A DNA stretch of 64,000 nucleotides from Deltaproteobacteria bacterium (GTDB lineage Bacteria > Desulfobacterota_B > Binatia > UBA9968). Shown piece by piece: positions 7,924-16,922 of the stretch. How positions within the stretch are numbered: the first letter of the stretch is position 1; every line of letters starts with the position of its first letter. The position numbers and the translations under genes were made by a program. Below the pieces are notes generated by a model. It was not told the origin of the DNA and did not search any database. It saw only the letters and a program-made list of their open reading frames with translations. The stretch covers positions 1 through 64,000 of the forward strand of contig VBKY01000038.1 of assembly GCA_005879255.1 (NCBI GenBank), read 5' to 3'.

Positions 7924-8149
7924 TTGAAAATCCTTCTCTTATTTACTGGCGAACGCAATCACTGGAGTCAGGTCTCGCAAGCCTATATTCCTGCAGATAA
8001 ACAAGGCGCGTCATGGCGCGACCCCCTTGTAGGACGGTAGGACGGCGGTAGGTGCGGTGTGCGGATGCCTTTCCGACTTGTTGAGTCGGATCGACCGAGG
8101 GAGACGTCCAAGGTGAGCGTCTCCCTCTCGAAGCAGCGATAAATAAGTC

Positions 8150-8551
8150 CTAACGCCCGCGCACTTCAACAGTTCCTTTGCCTTCGCGGCGATTGATGCT
8201 CCTGTAGTTGAAATCGATTCGCTTAATGGTTCGACGTTCGCCGGGGAGGTCGATGATATGGCTTCCGGATCCTTCCGCGAATTTATGCCGCAATTTGGGC
8301 TTGAAGGTTGTATCGTTGCCAAATGTCACGAGCATATTATAGATTTCGATCGGCGCATTCTTTACCCTAACCTCAAGCTGTTTAAACCGGCCCTCGCTTC
8401 GGCCCACGTCGATCCGGTCGTGATCATTTTTGAAATCCACCTCACGTTGACCTAGAAGCTCCCAACGACCCGGCGACTGAGCGGCGCCAGCCATACACGC
8501 CGCCAATAGAATAAGAGAAACTAGCGTTAGTCCACGAATAATAGTTTTCAT
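8150..8551 (-). CDS. Secreted beta-sandwich protein, DUF2541-like
   Basis: This 133-residue protein has a signal peptide with a lipobox-like LLAAC (15-19). The mature part (WELLGQREVDFKNDHDRIDVG, split over two strands, then VRVKNAPIEIYNMLVTFGN and IDLPGERRTIKRIDF) suggests a small all-beta domain. The pattern is like that of DUF2541 proteins, which are periplasmic and of unknown role. It is transcribed apart from its neighbours. Function is not assigned. Confidence 0.55.
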   Translation of the reverse strand: MKTIIRGLTLVSLILLAACMAGAAQSPGRWELLGQREVDFKNDHDRIDVGRSEGRFKQLEVRVKNAPIEIYNMLVTFGNDTTFKPKLRHKFAEGSGSHIIDLPGERRTIKRIDFNYRSINRREGKGTVEVRGR

Positions 8552-8667
8552 GTTCGCCCCTTTCCTGGGTGTTATGCACGCCTCTATGTTCTAACCTCTT
8601 TTGATATGCCGCTTGTTTAGATAAACGCTATTCACTGCACATCGTGCAACGGAACCGGGAACGATTA

Positions 8668-8685
8668 CTGTCCAATACTGGACGG
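8668..8685. promoter_or_regulatory. GTCCA-type dyad
   Basis: CTGTCCAATACTGGACGG contains GTCCA and TGGAC arms. It is similar to dyads at 8931-8948 and 10271-10288, which lie upstream of two genes of small secreted proteins. Here it precedes only a gene fragment. The binding protein is unknown. Confidence 0.3.
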
Positions 8686-8853
8686 TCTCAAAAAATTATT
8701 GCGGCGAAGGTCTCATCCTGGGAGATGGAGATACTGGGCACGGCTTTGAGTACCGGCGATAAGCCATTGCCGCTCGGCGTCGCGCTGAAGATTTCCCCAA
8801 CTAGCCATCGAACCCAGATAGACGCGGGATTTCTCGAGATCCACCGCACTTGA
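8686..8853 (+). pseudogene. C-terminal fragment of a membrane or periplasmic protein (copy 1)
   Basis: The frame encodes KVSSWEMEILGTALSTGDKP and LPLGVALKIS. The same ~100 bases recur at 10089-10198, where the product reads KVSSWEIEKLGTAFSTGDNP. In this copy nothing of the N-terminal membrane segment seen at 9843-10033 remains. It ends in the strong hairpin at 8845-8879. No family name is known to me. Confidence 0.5.
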
Positions 8854-8879
8854 GGCGCCGATTCGGCGCCTCAAGTGCG
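8845..8879 (+). terminator. Perfect 16-bp hairpin terminator
   Basis: CGCACTTGAGGCGCCG and its exact reverse complement are separated by three bases (ATT). A short GATGTTT stretch follows. It overlaps the stop codon of the preceding fragment. The T-tract is weak, but the stem is very strong. Confidence 0.6.
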
Positions 8880-8930
8880 TGATGTTTCACATTTCAAGAA
8901 CTTTCATGCCTGCGATAATTCCTTTCAAGA

Positions 8931-8948
8931 CGGTCCTCTATTAGACAG
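8931..8948. promoter_or_regulatory. Dyad upstream of the SHOCT-like lipoprotein gene
   Basis: CGGTCCTCTATTAGACAG shares CTATTAGACAG with the 10271-10288 dyad. It lies about 130 bases before the gene at 9077. It is probably an operator or activator site shared with the gene at 10339; the regulator is unknown. Confidence 0.4.
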
Positions 8949-9076
8949 TAATCCCTCTCCGGTCAGTGTAGAGTTTGACCAATTCTAGGCGTGGGGTTTC
9001 ACTCCTGAGGTTACTCGAAATTTTTTAAGTAAGCCTGACTTAACCCTCCTAATCTGTCCGACCAAAGGAGGTTGAC

Positions 9077-9304
9077 ATGCGAAAATTAATCGTGCTCTTC
9101 GCGCTCATGATCGCTCTCGGTCAGTGGGGTTGCCAATTCGTTGGAGGAGCGGCGTCAGGGAACCGTACACCCGTGTCAGGCTACAACTCTAACTCCCATT
9201 ACCAGATGAACCAGCTGGAGGAGGATTATCGAGACCAAAGAATATCTCGTAGAGACTACGAGATCCGCAAGGGACAGGTAGAGATAGGTGTTATCCTTTA
9301 CTAG
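9077..9304 (+). CDS. Small lipoprotein with SHOCT-like C-terminus
   Basis: A 75-residue protein with a near-perfect ribosome site (AAAGGAGGTTGAC) before the ATG. Its lipoprotein signal ends in the lipobox QWGC (16-19). The C-terminal ~30 residues (QLEEDYRDQRISRRDYEIRK) match the short helical SHOCT-type motif found at the ends of many envelope proteins. An 18-bp dyad about 130 bases upstream is shared with the gene at 10339, which suggests joint control. The role is unknown, probably in the envelope. Confidence 0.7.
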   Translation: MRKLIVLFALMIALGQWGCQFVGGAASGNRTPVSGYNSNSHYQMNQLEEDYRDQRISRRDYEIRKGQVEIGVILY

Positions 9305-9324
9305 GCGAAGCCTTTGCCTTGCGG

Positions 9325-9382
9325 CGGTTCAAGAGCCTGCCCTGAGTATGTCGAAGGGTTCAATAGTTCAAAAGTTCAAGGG
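9325..9382. repeat. CGTTCAAG-type repeat with an embedded CCCTGAGTATGTCGAAGGG motif
   Basis: Several GTTCAA units (GGTTCAAGAG, GGTTCAATAG, GTTCAAAAG, GTTCAAGGG) flank a CCCTGAGTATGTCGAAGGG sequence at 9340-9358. Short sequences of the latter type are dispersed in many bacterial genomes. It lies between the small lipoprotein gene and the Hsp20 fragment. Confidence 0.45.
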
Positions 9383-9539
9383 AAGATAAACCTGAGGGGG
9401 GGAACTTTGATGTTTTGAGAATTATCAAAATGTCGTGTGGACTCTGGGGCCTGGCATAACAATCTTATCCAGGCTTCGCATCACGATTGCACTGCCGGTG
9501 CTGATGGAGAGATTTGATGCGGCGTTACGAGCAACCAAA

Positions 9540-9564
9540 GGGGGAAGCCGCTTGGCTTTCCCCC
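9540..9564 (-). terminator. Terminator downstream of the Hsp20 fragment
   Basis: GGGGGAAGCC and GGCTTTCCCCC pair around GCTT. On the minus strand CTTTGGTT follows the stem. It lies 30 bases beyond the stop of the Hsp20 fragment. Confidence 0.6.
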
Positions 9565-9593
9565 TAGGTTTCTGTTTGACGGTTTGCGATGAA

Positions 9594-9839
9594 TCAGTTC
9601 AGGCTTATAGCGATCTGTCTTGGCTTGGCCTCATCGGCTTTGGGAACTTGTACTTCAAGTATTCCGTCCCGATAGGTTGCTTTGATGCCATCGTGTTTCA
9701 CCGTTTGCGGCATGTAGAAGGATCGAGAAAATTTACCTGCAACCCGCTCGACCCGGTGGTACTCGACCCCAGTGGCCGGCTCTTCAAACTTTCTCTCGCC
9801 ACTGAGTGTCAATATCCCCTCGTTCACTTCCGTTTTCAT
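9594..9839 (-). pseudogene. Small heat-shock protein (Hsp20 / alpha-crystallin), N-terminally truncated
   Basis: Eighty-one residues cover the second half of the alpha-crystallin domain: VNEGILTLSGERKFE, YHRVERVAGKFSRSF with its arginines, and DGILEVQVPKADEAKPRQI. Family proteins are ~140-160 residues, and the N-terminal arm and first beta-strands are missing. Upstream of the apparent ATG (9839) the sequence turns into part of a different gene on the opposite strand, so a rearrangement joined two fragments at about 9840. No ribosome site is seen. It is probably not functional as a chaperone. Confidence 0.75.
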
Positions 9840-9842
9840 GGA

Positions 9843-10198
9843 TAAAACCGCAGAAACGGATCGGCCAGTATGCCTGGTTGGTCTTGATCACGTTTATCGG
9901 CGTTTTCATCTGGCTGTATGCGGATACCGTGAATAAGACCAGCCTTGCCACTCGCATTGCCGGACTGCGAACGTTGGCCACCGGAAAAAGGCAAACCGTT
10001 GCTTCTGTCCGTGACTCTGACCGACGGGAATAACGTAAAGTACCTCATCTAACTGCCGCAAGCCGACAAGTTGGAGGTCGCAAAAGAAGGGAATTCGAAA
10101 GAAAAGGTCTCATCCTGGGAGATCGAAAAATTAGGCACGGCTTTTAGCACCGGTGATAATCCGTTGCCGCTCAGTATCGCGCTGAAGATTTCCCACTA
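9843..10198 (+). pseudogene. Single-pass membrane protein remnant (copy 2 of the fragment family)
   Basis: The first part encodes a transmembrane segment (YAWLVLITFIGVFIWLY) followed by ADTVNKTSLATRIAGLRTL. Two frame changes follow, with a stop codon (TAA, 10048-10050) inside KYLIxLPQADKLEVAKEG. The end (KVSSWEIEKLGTAFSTGDNP and LPLSIALKIS) is the same as in the fragment at 8686-8853. An intact version would be a small inner-membrane-anchored protein. The family is not recognised. It abuts the Hsp20 fragment at 9840. Confidence 0.5.
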
Positions 10199-10270
10199 GA
10201 ACTCAGCAAAAGAGCCACATCACACTCGAGATGCCGCATCGGCACGTCAGTATTAAAATTCTTTTCAACA

Positions 10271-10288
10271 CTGTCCACTATTAGACAG
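10271..10288. promoter_or_regulatory. Dyad CTGTC-N8-GACAG upstream of the PG-binding protein gene
   Basis: CTGTCCACTATTAGACAG is an inverted repeat (CTGTC/GACAG) 50 bases before the ATG at 10339. It shares ten or more bases with the dyad before 9077, so it is probably bound by the same regulator. Confidence 0.45.
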
Positions 10289-10338
10289 CAAACTCTTGCC
10301 GAGTAAGATTACGTTGATCGTACAAGGAGGACAAATCT

Positions 10339-10767
10339 ATGTTTACTCAGATTTGGAGAACTGTATTCGCAAGCGCGCTTTTCTTGACTCTGGCTGTGTC
10401 CGCTTGGGCGGCGGAGGAAAAGCAAGCGCCGCCGGCTAAAGCGGAGAAGATGGGGGAGATGGAGAAGAAGCCGGAGATGGGAAAGATGACGACCGGCAGG
10501 AAAGACAACAGAGAGGTTCAAGAGGCTTTGAAGGCCAAGGGCAACGATCCCGGACCTATCGACGGCAGAATGGGTCCCAAAACCCGGGCCGCGCTGAAGG
10601 CATTTCAAGAGGCCAACGGCTTGAAGGCGACCGGACAATTGGATAACCAGACAGCCGAGAAGCTCGGAATCAAAATGGCTAAGCCCATGGATACGGAGAT
10701 GAAGGCCATGAAAAAAGAAAAGATGGAACCCATGAGCAAAGAACCGACGAGCAAAGAAAAGAAGTAA
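10339..10767 (+). CDS. Secreted peptidoglycan-binding-domain protein
   Basis: A 142-residue protein with AAGGAGG before the ATG and a clear signal peptide cleaved near AWAAEE. The central part (about 57-112: REVQEALKAKGNDPGPIDG, then MGPKTRAALKAFQEANGL and GQLDNQTAEKLG) is a complete PG_binding_1 domain with a PGPIDGRMG turn. The flanks are Lys/Met/Glu-rich low-complexity tails. No catalytic domain is attached. It should sit in the periplasm on peptidoglycan. Its upstream dyad is shared with the small lipoprotein gene at 9077. Confidence 0.8.
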   Translation: MFTQIWRTVFASALFLTLAVSAWAAEEKQAPPAKAEKMGEMEKKPEMGKMTTGRKDNREVQEALKAKGNDPGPIDGRMGPKTRAALKAFQEANGLKATGQLDNQTAEKLGIKMAKPMDTEMKAMKKEKMEPMSKEPTSKEKK

Positions 10768-10789
10768 TTGCCCATCCACGAAAACAGAA

Positions 10790-10809
10790 GGGGAGTTTTA
10801 ATGCTCCCC
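10790..10809 (+). terminator. Hairpin after the PG-binding protein gene
   Basis: GGGGAG and CTCCCC pair around TTTTAATG 22 bases after the stop codon. No clear T-run follows, so it is a weak terminator call. Confidence 0.4.
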
Positions 10810-10948
10810 TCCTGACCTATAAGACGGTATCTCCCAGCAGCCATCAAACGTCTCTTCCGGCGTTTCGCAAAAGAACAATTTAAGTTAATAGACTTAGGCA
10901 AGTCTGACAGTGCGCCGCACTTGTACGTTCGCTATATAAAAAAGGACT

Positions 10949-11215
10949 TCATGACTTTTTCGAGAAGTTAGCCCGTTCCTTGATTAGCCGGGTCGAAAAA
11001 GCGATCGAGGGGGCATCTGCGATCTTTTTGAGCAGCCTGCAACAAAGTTTTTCTCGGCAACATGCCAGAGCCGTCAGAGCGTCGTCGAGCTTTGGCAGAT
11101 CGTCCCGATGCACGAGAAAATCCAAGTCCAGTGTCTGCCGCGGAACTCCCAACACTCCGAGAGCGAAACCGCCAAAGACTAGCCGAGCGCGACCCGGAAT
11201 CCGGAAATATTAGAC
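10949..11215 (-). pseudogene. Nucleotidyltransferase-like remnant
   Basis: The minus strand encodes LVFGGFALGVLGVPRQTLDL followed by DFLVHRDDLPKLDDALTAL. This matches the G-G and DxD region of minimal nucleotidyltransferases, with LDLDF as the metal-binding strand. The gene has no start codon in that frame. The upstream part is shifted, and the last third is short and lacks the usual domain end. It overlaps, in another frame, the apparent C-terminal extension of the LysR-type regulator, which shows that the extension is read-through into this remnant. Confidence 0.5.
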
Positions 11216-12308
11216 GCTTCTTCGAGGCAATGGTAATCCGGCCGCGAATACTTATACACCGCCTCGAAGACGTTTGGCTCGTATAGGAGGATTGGGCTCT
11301 ACGCTGGACAGCGAGTTCAGATGTTTCAGTTTTCTGTCGCACGCTACGCAAGAGTTCGAGGAATTCCAGCGCCAGCGAGGAAAGCTTTCGTTTCTTCGAA
11401 TAGATAATAGAGCTCTCCCCTTCCAACTCAATGCCCGGCACTTTGAGGATTTTTAATTCACCCGAAGCGACTTCGGATTTAATCGCGTCCTCGTAGACCA
11501 TTCCAACACCCATATTCTTCCGGACCGCCGCCTTGATCTCCGTCGGCCCGTCGCAATACATAGCGATCTTGAGATCTAGTTCTCGGTCGCGAATCCGCTG
11601 CATAGCCTTATCGAACACGCCGGACCCTCCCTTACCGCCTCTAATGATCAGAGGCTCAGCAAACACGTCAGATAATTGCAATCGACTTTTGTGGGCTAAT
11701 CGGTGATTCGACGGAACGAACATCGCGATCTTCTCCCGCCGCAATGGCTCGCAAGCCAAATCGGCCGAACGCGCCTCCCTTACCGTCACAGCCAGGTCCA
11801 ATACCGAGCTCGATACCATTCGCTCAAGATGATCCGAAGTCCGAGTGCGCATCTCCAATTCGGCGGTCGGATGCACATGTCGAAAGCCGGCCAACAAAGA
11901 CGGCAATAACTCCGCGGAAGCGTTGTCCGTTCCTCCTACCCGCAAAATTTCTCGATCGCTTTTCGCCGGCAGCTTGAATCCGCCCTCCAGCATCGCGACC
12001 TGCTCAAGAATCGGCATGATTTTCCGCAGGAACAACTGCCCCGCTTCCGTGATCTCGATACCTTTGCTCAACCGGCGGTAAAGCTGGGTTCCATGATGAT
12101 CTTCCAACTGTTTCAACTGCTGGGTGATCGATGGCTGGCTGACACGTAGCTCCAGGGAAGCCTTTGTCAGACTCAGATGCTTCGCCACAGCGGCAAAGGA
12201 ACTGAACTGGTTTAACGTCAGCGTCACTCGTTTCGCTGCACCAGAATTTTCCACAAAAAGCGCATCAATTGGTTTCGATGGCGAATCAACTCCAACCTGT
12301 ACGTCCAT
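10968..12308 (-). CDS. LysR-type transcriptional regulator with a read-through C-terminal tail
   Basis: The start at 12308 (MDVQVGVDSP) has a GGGGGGGAG ribosome site; the frame is open for 62 codons further upstream but lacks one. The HTH (NQFSSFAAVAKHLSLTKASL, then LRVSQPSITQQLKQLED) and the LysR effector-binding domain (GGTDNASAELLPSLL, LIIRGGKGGSGVFDKA, NMGVGMVYEDAI) are normal. The family-like part ends near 11280, at about 340 residues; the remaining ~100 Arg/Ser-rich codons overlap a nucleotidyltransferase remnant. The gene points away from the first of four CTTATAAG elements (12760), which look like LysR-type dyads, so it is a candidate regulator of that set. Confidence 0.8.
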   Translation of the reverse strand: MDVQVGVDSPSKPIDALFVENSGAAKRVTLTLNQFSSFAAVAKHLSLTKASLELRVSQPSITQQLKQLEDHHGTQLYRRLSKGIEITEAGQLFLRKIMPILEQVAMLEGGFKLPAKSDREILRVGGTDNASAELLPSLLAGFRHVHPTAELEMRTRTSDHLERMVSSSVLDLAVTVREARSADLACEPLRREKIAMFVPSNHRLAHKSRLQLSDVFAEPLIIRGGKGGSGVFDKAMQRIRDRELDLKIAMYCDGPTEIKAAVRKNMGVGMVYEDAIKSEVASGELKILKVPGIELEGESSIIYSKKRKLSSLALEFLELLRSVRQKTETSELAVQRRAQSSYTSQTSSRRCISIRGRITIASKKRLIFPDSGSRSASLWRFRSRSVGSSAADTGLGFSRASGRSAKARRRSDGSGMLPRKTLLQAAQKDRRCPLDRFFDPANQGTG

Positions 12309-12759
12309 AACTAACTCCCCCCCATGGCCAAGCGACAAATTCCCCGCAGTTGCGCTGCAGCCGACGGCCCTCTCCCAGGCACGTTGTAGGCCAGTTATTC
12401 TAAGTAACGCGACGGACCTCAGTTCATCAATTAACAAGCCGATAAGAAAATCCGGCTTGTATGGATACAAAGTCCGGGCCAATTCCGCAGACACGCATTA
12501 AAAGCAAATCGGATAGCGAAATCCTTGAAGAATGTTTATTGATCGAGATCGATCAATTTCCCGGCGCGTCTCCCAGTAGACACTCTCTGCAACCATTGGA
12601 TAGACCGACTGTAAACACTGGTTGCGCGGCTGCACCAGGATCGAAGGTTGTGTTGATTGCTGTCGGCGGGCATCCACGACTGCGGCGAGAACTCGCCGCA
12701 CCGGCGCAGAACTGCGAGCCGATGCCTCACTTCGCGGACCGGAAAGAGCCGAGCTGAGA
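12309..12759. other. Intergenic region upstream of the LysR-type gene
   Basis: About 450 bases contain no convincing gene. The LysR frame stays open to 12494 without a ribosome site. The 12640-12750 part is GC-rich with small inverted repeats (CGCCGCACCGGCG). The LysR promoter should lie here. Confidence 0.4.
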
Positions 12760-12806
12760 GATATAAGAGAAACTTATAACAGTCTTATAAGAATTTTGTA
12801 TTGGAC
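12760..12806 (+). promoter_or_regulatory. CTTATAAG element, copy 1 of 4
   Basis: The element reads GATATAAGAGAAACTTATAA, then CAGT, then CTTATAAGAATTTTGTATTG and GAC. It contains an ATAAG/CTTAT inverted repeat and a second CTTATAAG palindrome. It is repeated almost exactly at 18530, 19202 and 23518. It lies 223 bases before the small basic protein gene at 13030 and about 450 bases from the divergent LysR-type gene. Confidence 0.75.
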
Positions 12807-13029
12807 CAGACGTAAGTGGGAGAGTAACTAATACAAGCACAGCCCTAACGGAATCATTCGGGGAGTACATAGATAACAGGAGTATGAACGAAGCGATTGG
12901 TTGCGGGTGATCAAATAGCAAACAACAAGACCTGAACCTAGAGTTTTAACGAATCGCGGCGTAACATCAAACACGAACTTTTGACGATTTCTCTTTGTGC
13001 AGTCACAGGTCGGAAAAAGAGGTTGGGCA

Positions 13030-13290
13030 ATGGCGAAGAAAAGAACTCCTTTAAAAAGATCAAAACCACGGAAGGCGCCGACCTCGCGTTTGAAGAAAGC
13101 TGTTCCACCGCCGGACAACCCCTTGCTTCGCCAGCAATCGGAGGAAGCCGGCCGCAACGGTGAAAGCACAACCAAGGAGATGGCGCGGCGTCGGTCCAAA
13201 GCATGGAAGCAAACCCAGGACATGCCCACATCCGATGCACCTAAGGCGCCGCCGAAACGTCGCGGTTCCGACGATGATGATAATGACTAA
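13030..13290 (+). CDS. Small Lys/Arg-rich protein with AVPPPDNPLLR motif
   Basis: An 86-residue protein; the ATG at 13030 is preceded by AGAGG. The first 30 residues are strongly basic (MAKKRTPLKRSKPRKAPTSR), followed by LKKAVPPPDNPLLRQ. The rest is polar and probably disordered, ending in DDDDND. The next gene (13342) has the same layout at its N-terminus: a basic tail followed by LKQAVPPPDNPLLRH. There is no signal peptide. The product may be a stand-alone version of that N-terminal module. The family is unknown. It is the first gene after copy 1 of the CTTATAAG element. Confidence 0.65.
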   Translation: MAKKRTPLKRSKPRKAPTSRLKKAVPPPDNPLLRQQSEEAGRNGESTTKEMARRRSKAWKQTQDMPTSDAPKAPPKRRGSDDDDND

Positions 13291-13341
13291 ACTCAATGAA
13301 AACTTTGCCCGTTACATGCCGACCCATAAGGAGTCCTAATC

Positions 13342-16300
13342 ATGGTAAGGAAAAAGACGGTGTCCGCGAAGAAAAGCGCATCTAAAACGTCGCGATCAAG
13401 GGGTCTCAAACAAGCAGTTCCTCCACCGGATAATCCGCTGCTGCGCCATGAAGAGCTCGATGCCGACCGGCGCATCGAAGGGGAGGAAAGCGTTGTAGAG
13501 AGCGCAAGCCTGACGGTGGCGATTGCGGCTGCCAGGGGCAAGAGACCGCCCAAGATCAGCAAAGCCAGGCTCAAGCAAAGCACGGCGAAGAGACTCGCAG
13601 ACCTGCGCCTGGCCGCCCTAAAACATTCTCGAGCCATGGGGGGGCACGATCTTGCCGCTCCCACCGTGGCAAGAGCCAGAGCATTTTCCGCCGCCGCGCC
13701 CGAAGGGATTGAGATGGTCCCGCCGGCTGCTGGCATAAGCAATTGGGTTCAGATGGGACCAACGGCTATTCCTAAGGGTCAAACTTACTCCCCTGCGCGT
13801 GTACTTGTCACAGGCCGAGTCACCGCGATCGTCGTTGACCCGAGCAACACCAACATTATCTATATCGGCACGGCACAGGGAGGTGTCTGGAAAACTACGG
13901 ACGGCGGCCTTAATTGGACTGCTAAGACTGACAACGAAGTTTCGCTCGCCATTGGCGCGCTCGCAATGGACCCAAGTAACCATCTCATTCTCTATGCGGG
14001 GACAGGTGAAGGCAACTTCTCCGGTGACAGCTACTACGGCAATGGCGTGCTTAGAACCACAGACGGCGGCAACACTTGGACGACGCTGGCTCAGCCCACC
14101 TTTACCGGTACTCGCTTCAGTCGCATCGCCATCACGCCCGGTACGCCCGCGAGATTGTTCGCGGCCACGGGCAATGGCATTTATCGAAGCCTCGACAGCG
14201 GTGTGAACTGGGTTAAGATGACTGGCTCGTCGCTTCCAGGATTCAACGCCACGGATGTTTGCATCGATCCGGCGACTCCCTCTACTATCTATGCCGCGTT
14301 CTGGGGTGGCGGTGTTTATAAGACCACCAACGCCGGGGCGGCATCGCCGACGTGGGCGAAATTGACGGGCGGACTTCCGGCCAGCGGCTTTACGCGCATT
14401 GCTTTGGGACTCTCGCCCTCGTCGCCGCAAACCCTCTACGCGCTGATCGCGGACACTTCCTACACGGTCAATATGTTTCTGCGCTCCACCGACGGCGGCG
14501 CCAATTGGACTTCCATCCCATTGCCGGGTGGAAACATCGGCGGGCAGGGCTTCTACAACCTCAATGTGGCCGTCGATCCAACCACCCCGGATATTGTTTT
14601 TTTAAGCGGGATCTCGGTGTGGAAGGCGGTGCGCAACGCCATGAACGGCGTGTGGAGCATATCCGGACAACCATGCCTTCGCGTTTCAGCCCGGCAATCC
14701 CCTCATCGTCTACGCCGGCAACGACGGCGGAGTCTACAAATCCACCGACGGAAGCGCAACGTGGTCTGACACCATCAACGAAGGGCCGTGCATCACGCAG
14801 TTCGAATTCATCGATCATCACCCGACTTCGGATGCGGTGGTTTTCGGCGGAACCCAGGACAACGGCACGGAGCAGTTTTGCAACAGCCCAGTCTTCAAGC
14901 ATGCCGACGATGGCGATGGTGGTTACTGCGCCGTAGATCGCCTCCAGCCGAAAAACGTCGTGAGCACCTATTACGGCGCCAGCCCCAAACGTTCGACGCA
15001 GGGCGGAAAGTTCGGAACCTGGTTCAATGTCAGCGGCGGCATCGCGGGCACGCCTCTGTTCTATCCGCCGTTGACTCTCGACCAAACCAATCCCAGTAAC
15101 ATCGCACTGGGCACGACATTGATTAATATCGACGATGCGCAGGGCGCCAACGGCTGGCTCACCAAAGCCAGTCTTCCCGGCATCACCGGCAACGTCTCGG
15201 CCATCCACTACGTCAACTCGAACCTGATCTACGCCGGGACAACCACGGGCCGGGTCTACCGGCTGGTCAAGAGCGGTACGTGGACGGCGACGGCCATCCA
15301 TGCCGCGCCGTTGCCGGGACAGTGGATTTGGGACATCGAGGCGCGCCCGGACGACGCCAACACGATCATCGTCGTAATGTCCGGTTTCGGCATCGCGCAC
15401 GTCTGGCGTGGCGTGGTGGCCGCGAACGGCTTGTCGGCTGCCTGGACCAACATCAGTGGAAGCGGCGCGGGATCGTTGCCAGACATTCCGGTGAACGCGC
15501 TGGTGATCGATCCCATCCCGCCTTACAATGCTTACTACATTGCAACCGACGTAGCCGTCTACCGCACGATCAATGCTGGCGCCAGTTGGACGCAGTTCAG
15601 CCAAGGGCTGCCGAATTGCGCCATCTACGATTTGCGCTTGCATAACCCGACGCGGCTCCTGCGGGCCGGCACCCACGGACGTGGGATGTGGGAGCGCAGG
15701 CTCGACGTACCGTCCATGCCGGACGTGGATCTGTTCTTCAGGGATCATCTGATGGCGACCGGACGCCAAACGCCGACACCGGCGGTGATCGCGGCTTTTG
15801 AGGACCCACTGCAGTACGCGGCACTCGGCGATCAATTGTGGTGGTGGCAATGCGCCGACATGAAAGTGGACGCTCTGGAGGGCGCCGTCCCAGCCTATCA
15901 GATGGCCGTCGCCACCGTCGATTATGCCGCGTTTGAAAGCAAGCTCCAGCATCGCAACGCGCAGCGCGATTTGCGCCTGCTGCGAACGTGACCGTGAAGC
16001 TCCTCTACGCCAATGCTTCCGCCGGGTTGCCTCCTTTGCCGGCGGACTTTTGGACGGCCTTCCCGAATAATTCATCCGACATGACCAATTGGAAGCCGAT
16101 CGGGACGGCAAAAGTCATCCTCTCGTTGTCGCCCACCGAGCCAACGGTTTTAGAGTGGGACTGGAACACGCCGATAACGGCTGCCGACCATACTTGCTTG
16201 CTTGCAGTCATGGACAGTCCGTCCAACCCGATCCCCGCGGCTAACAAGGTTTTCGACGTGGGATCTCTGGTGCCCAACGAAAAGCGCGTCGGCTTGAAAA

Positions 16301-16821
16301 ATCTGCACGTGGTGAACGCGCCGCCGGGAGCCAGCATCGGATCGCTACTCGGATTTTTCGCCCTCTCGCAAAAAGCTCAAACCATAAAGATTCTTCCCGG
16401 CGCTCTCGCCGGCTGGAGAGTCGGGCTGATTTTTCCCAAGACCGCCCAGATAGCGGCAACGCCCAAGGCAGGCAAGAGTTCGAAAAAATCCTCAAGGAAA
16501 GGAAAGGCCGCCGCTGCGGCCACTCTCACGCAGGAAGGGTGGACTCTGAAGAAACCGGCCAATGGGGTGCTTAAAAGTTTGAAGGAACGTTTCGGAGCGG
16601 AATTGGAAAAATACGACATCTCCAACATGTACGCGCTGGCGAGCGAAGACAAGGGAGGCATGCTAGCGGGCATCAACATTCCAAAGACGGGGCTCAACGC
16701 GCTCTTGGCGCTGAGCGCTCCGGCCAAACCCAAAGGAATTGCGACGCTCAACATCGTGCAGGAGGAAGACGGGCGAATCGTAGGCGGCAATACGTTCGTG
16801 CTGCGCGCGCTGAAGACGTGA
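13342..16821 (+). pseudogene. Large BNR/sortilin-like repeat protein, two compensating frameshifts
   Basis: ATG at 13342 follows AAGGAG. The N-terminus is Lys/Ser-rich, then carries LKQAVPPPDNPLLRH. From residue ~130 it has repeated BNR-type units (GVWKTTDGGLNWT, GVLRTTDGGNTWT, GIYRSLDSGVNW, GVYKTTNAG, RSTDGGANW), as in sortilin/glycosidase-like beta-propellers. The frame shifts near 14660 (the correct reading continues DNHAFAFQPGNP, then NDGGVYKSTDGSATW) and back near 15970 (NVTVKLLYANA). The intact product would be ~1160 residues, with a C-terminal non-propeller domain interrupted by a Lys/Ser/Ala linker. No Sec or Tat signal is seen. The two shifts cancel in length. Confidence 0.7.
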
Positions 16822-16922
16822 TGAAATCGCAACACTGAAAACGCGCAGGCGCCGCGACGAGCCTTCGTCGTCCGTCGTTCGACGCGGTTTTTCCGGGAGC
16901 TCCGACCCACAGAGGAGTCCAT

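Noticed and set aside
13618..14430. 270-codon minus-strand frame opposite the BNR-repeat gene
   Set aside because: It has the Arg/Gly-rich composition of an antisense shadow, and the plus strand has clear BNR motifs.
14561..16111. 516-codon minus-strand frame
   Set aside because: It is long only because the plus-strand gene is GC-rich; it shows no domain and overlaps two plus-strand pieces with BNR motifs.
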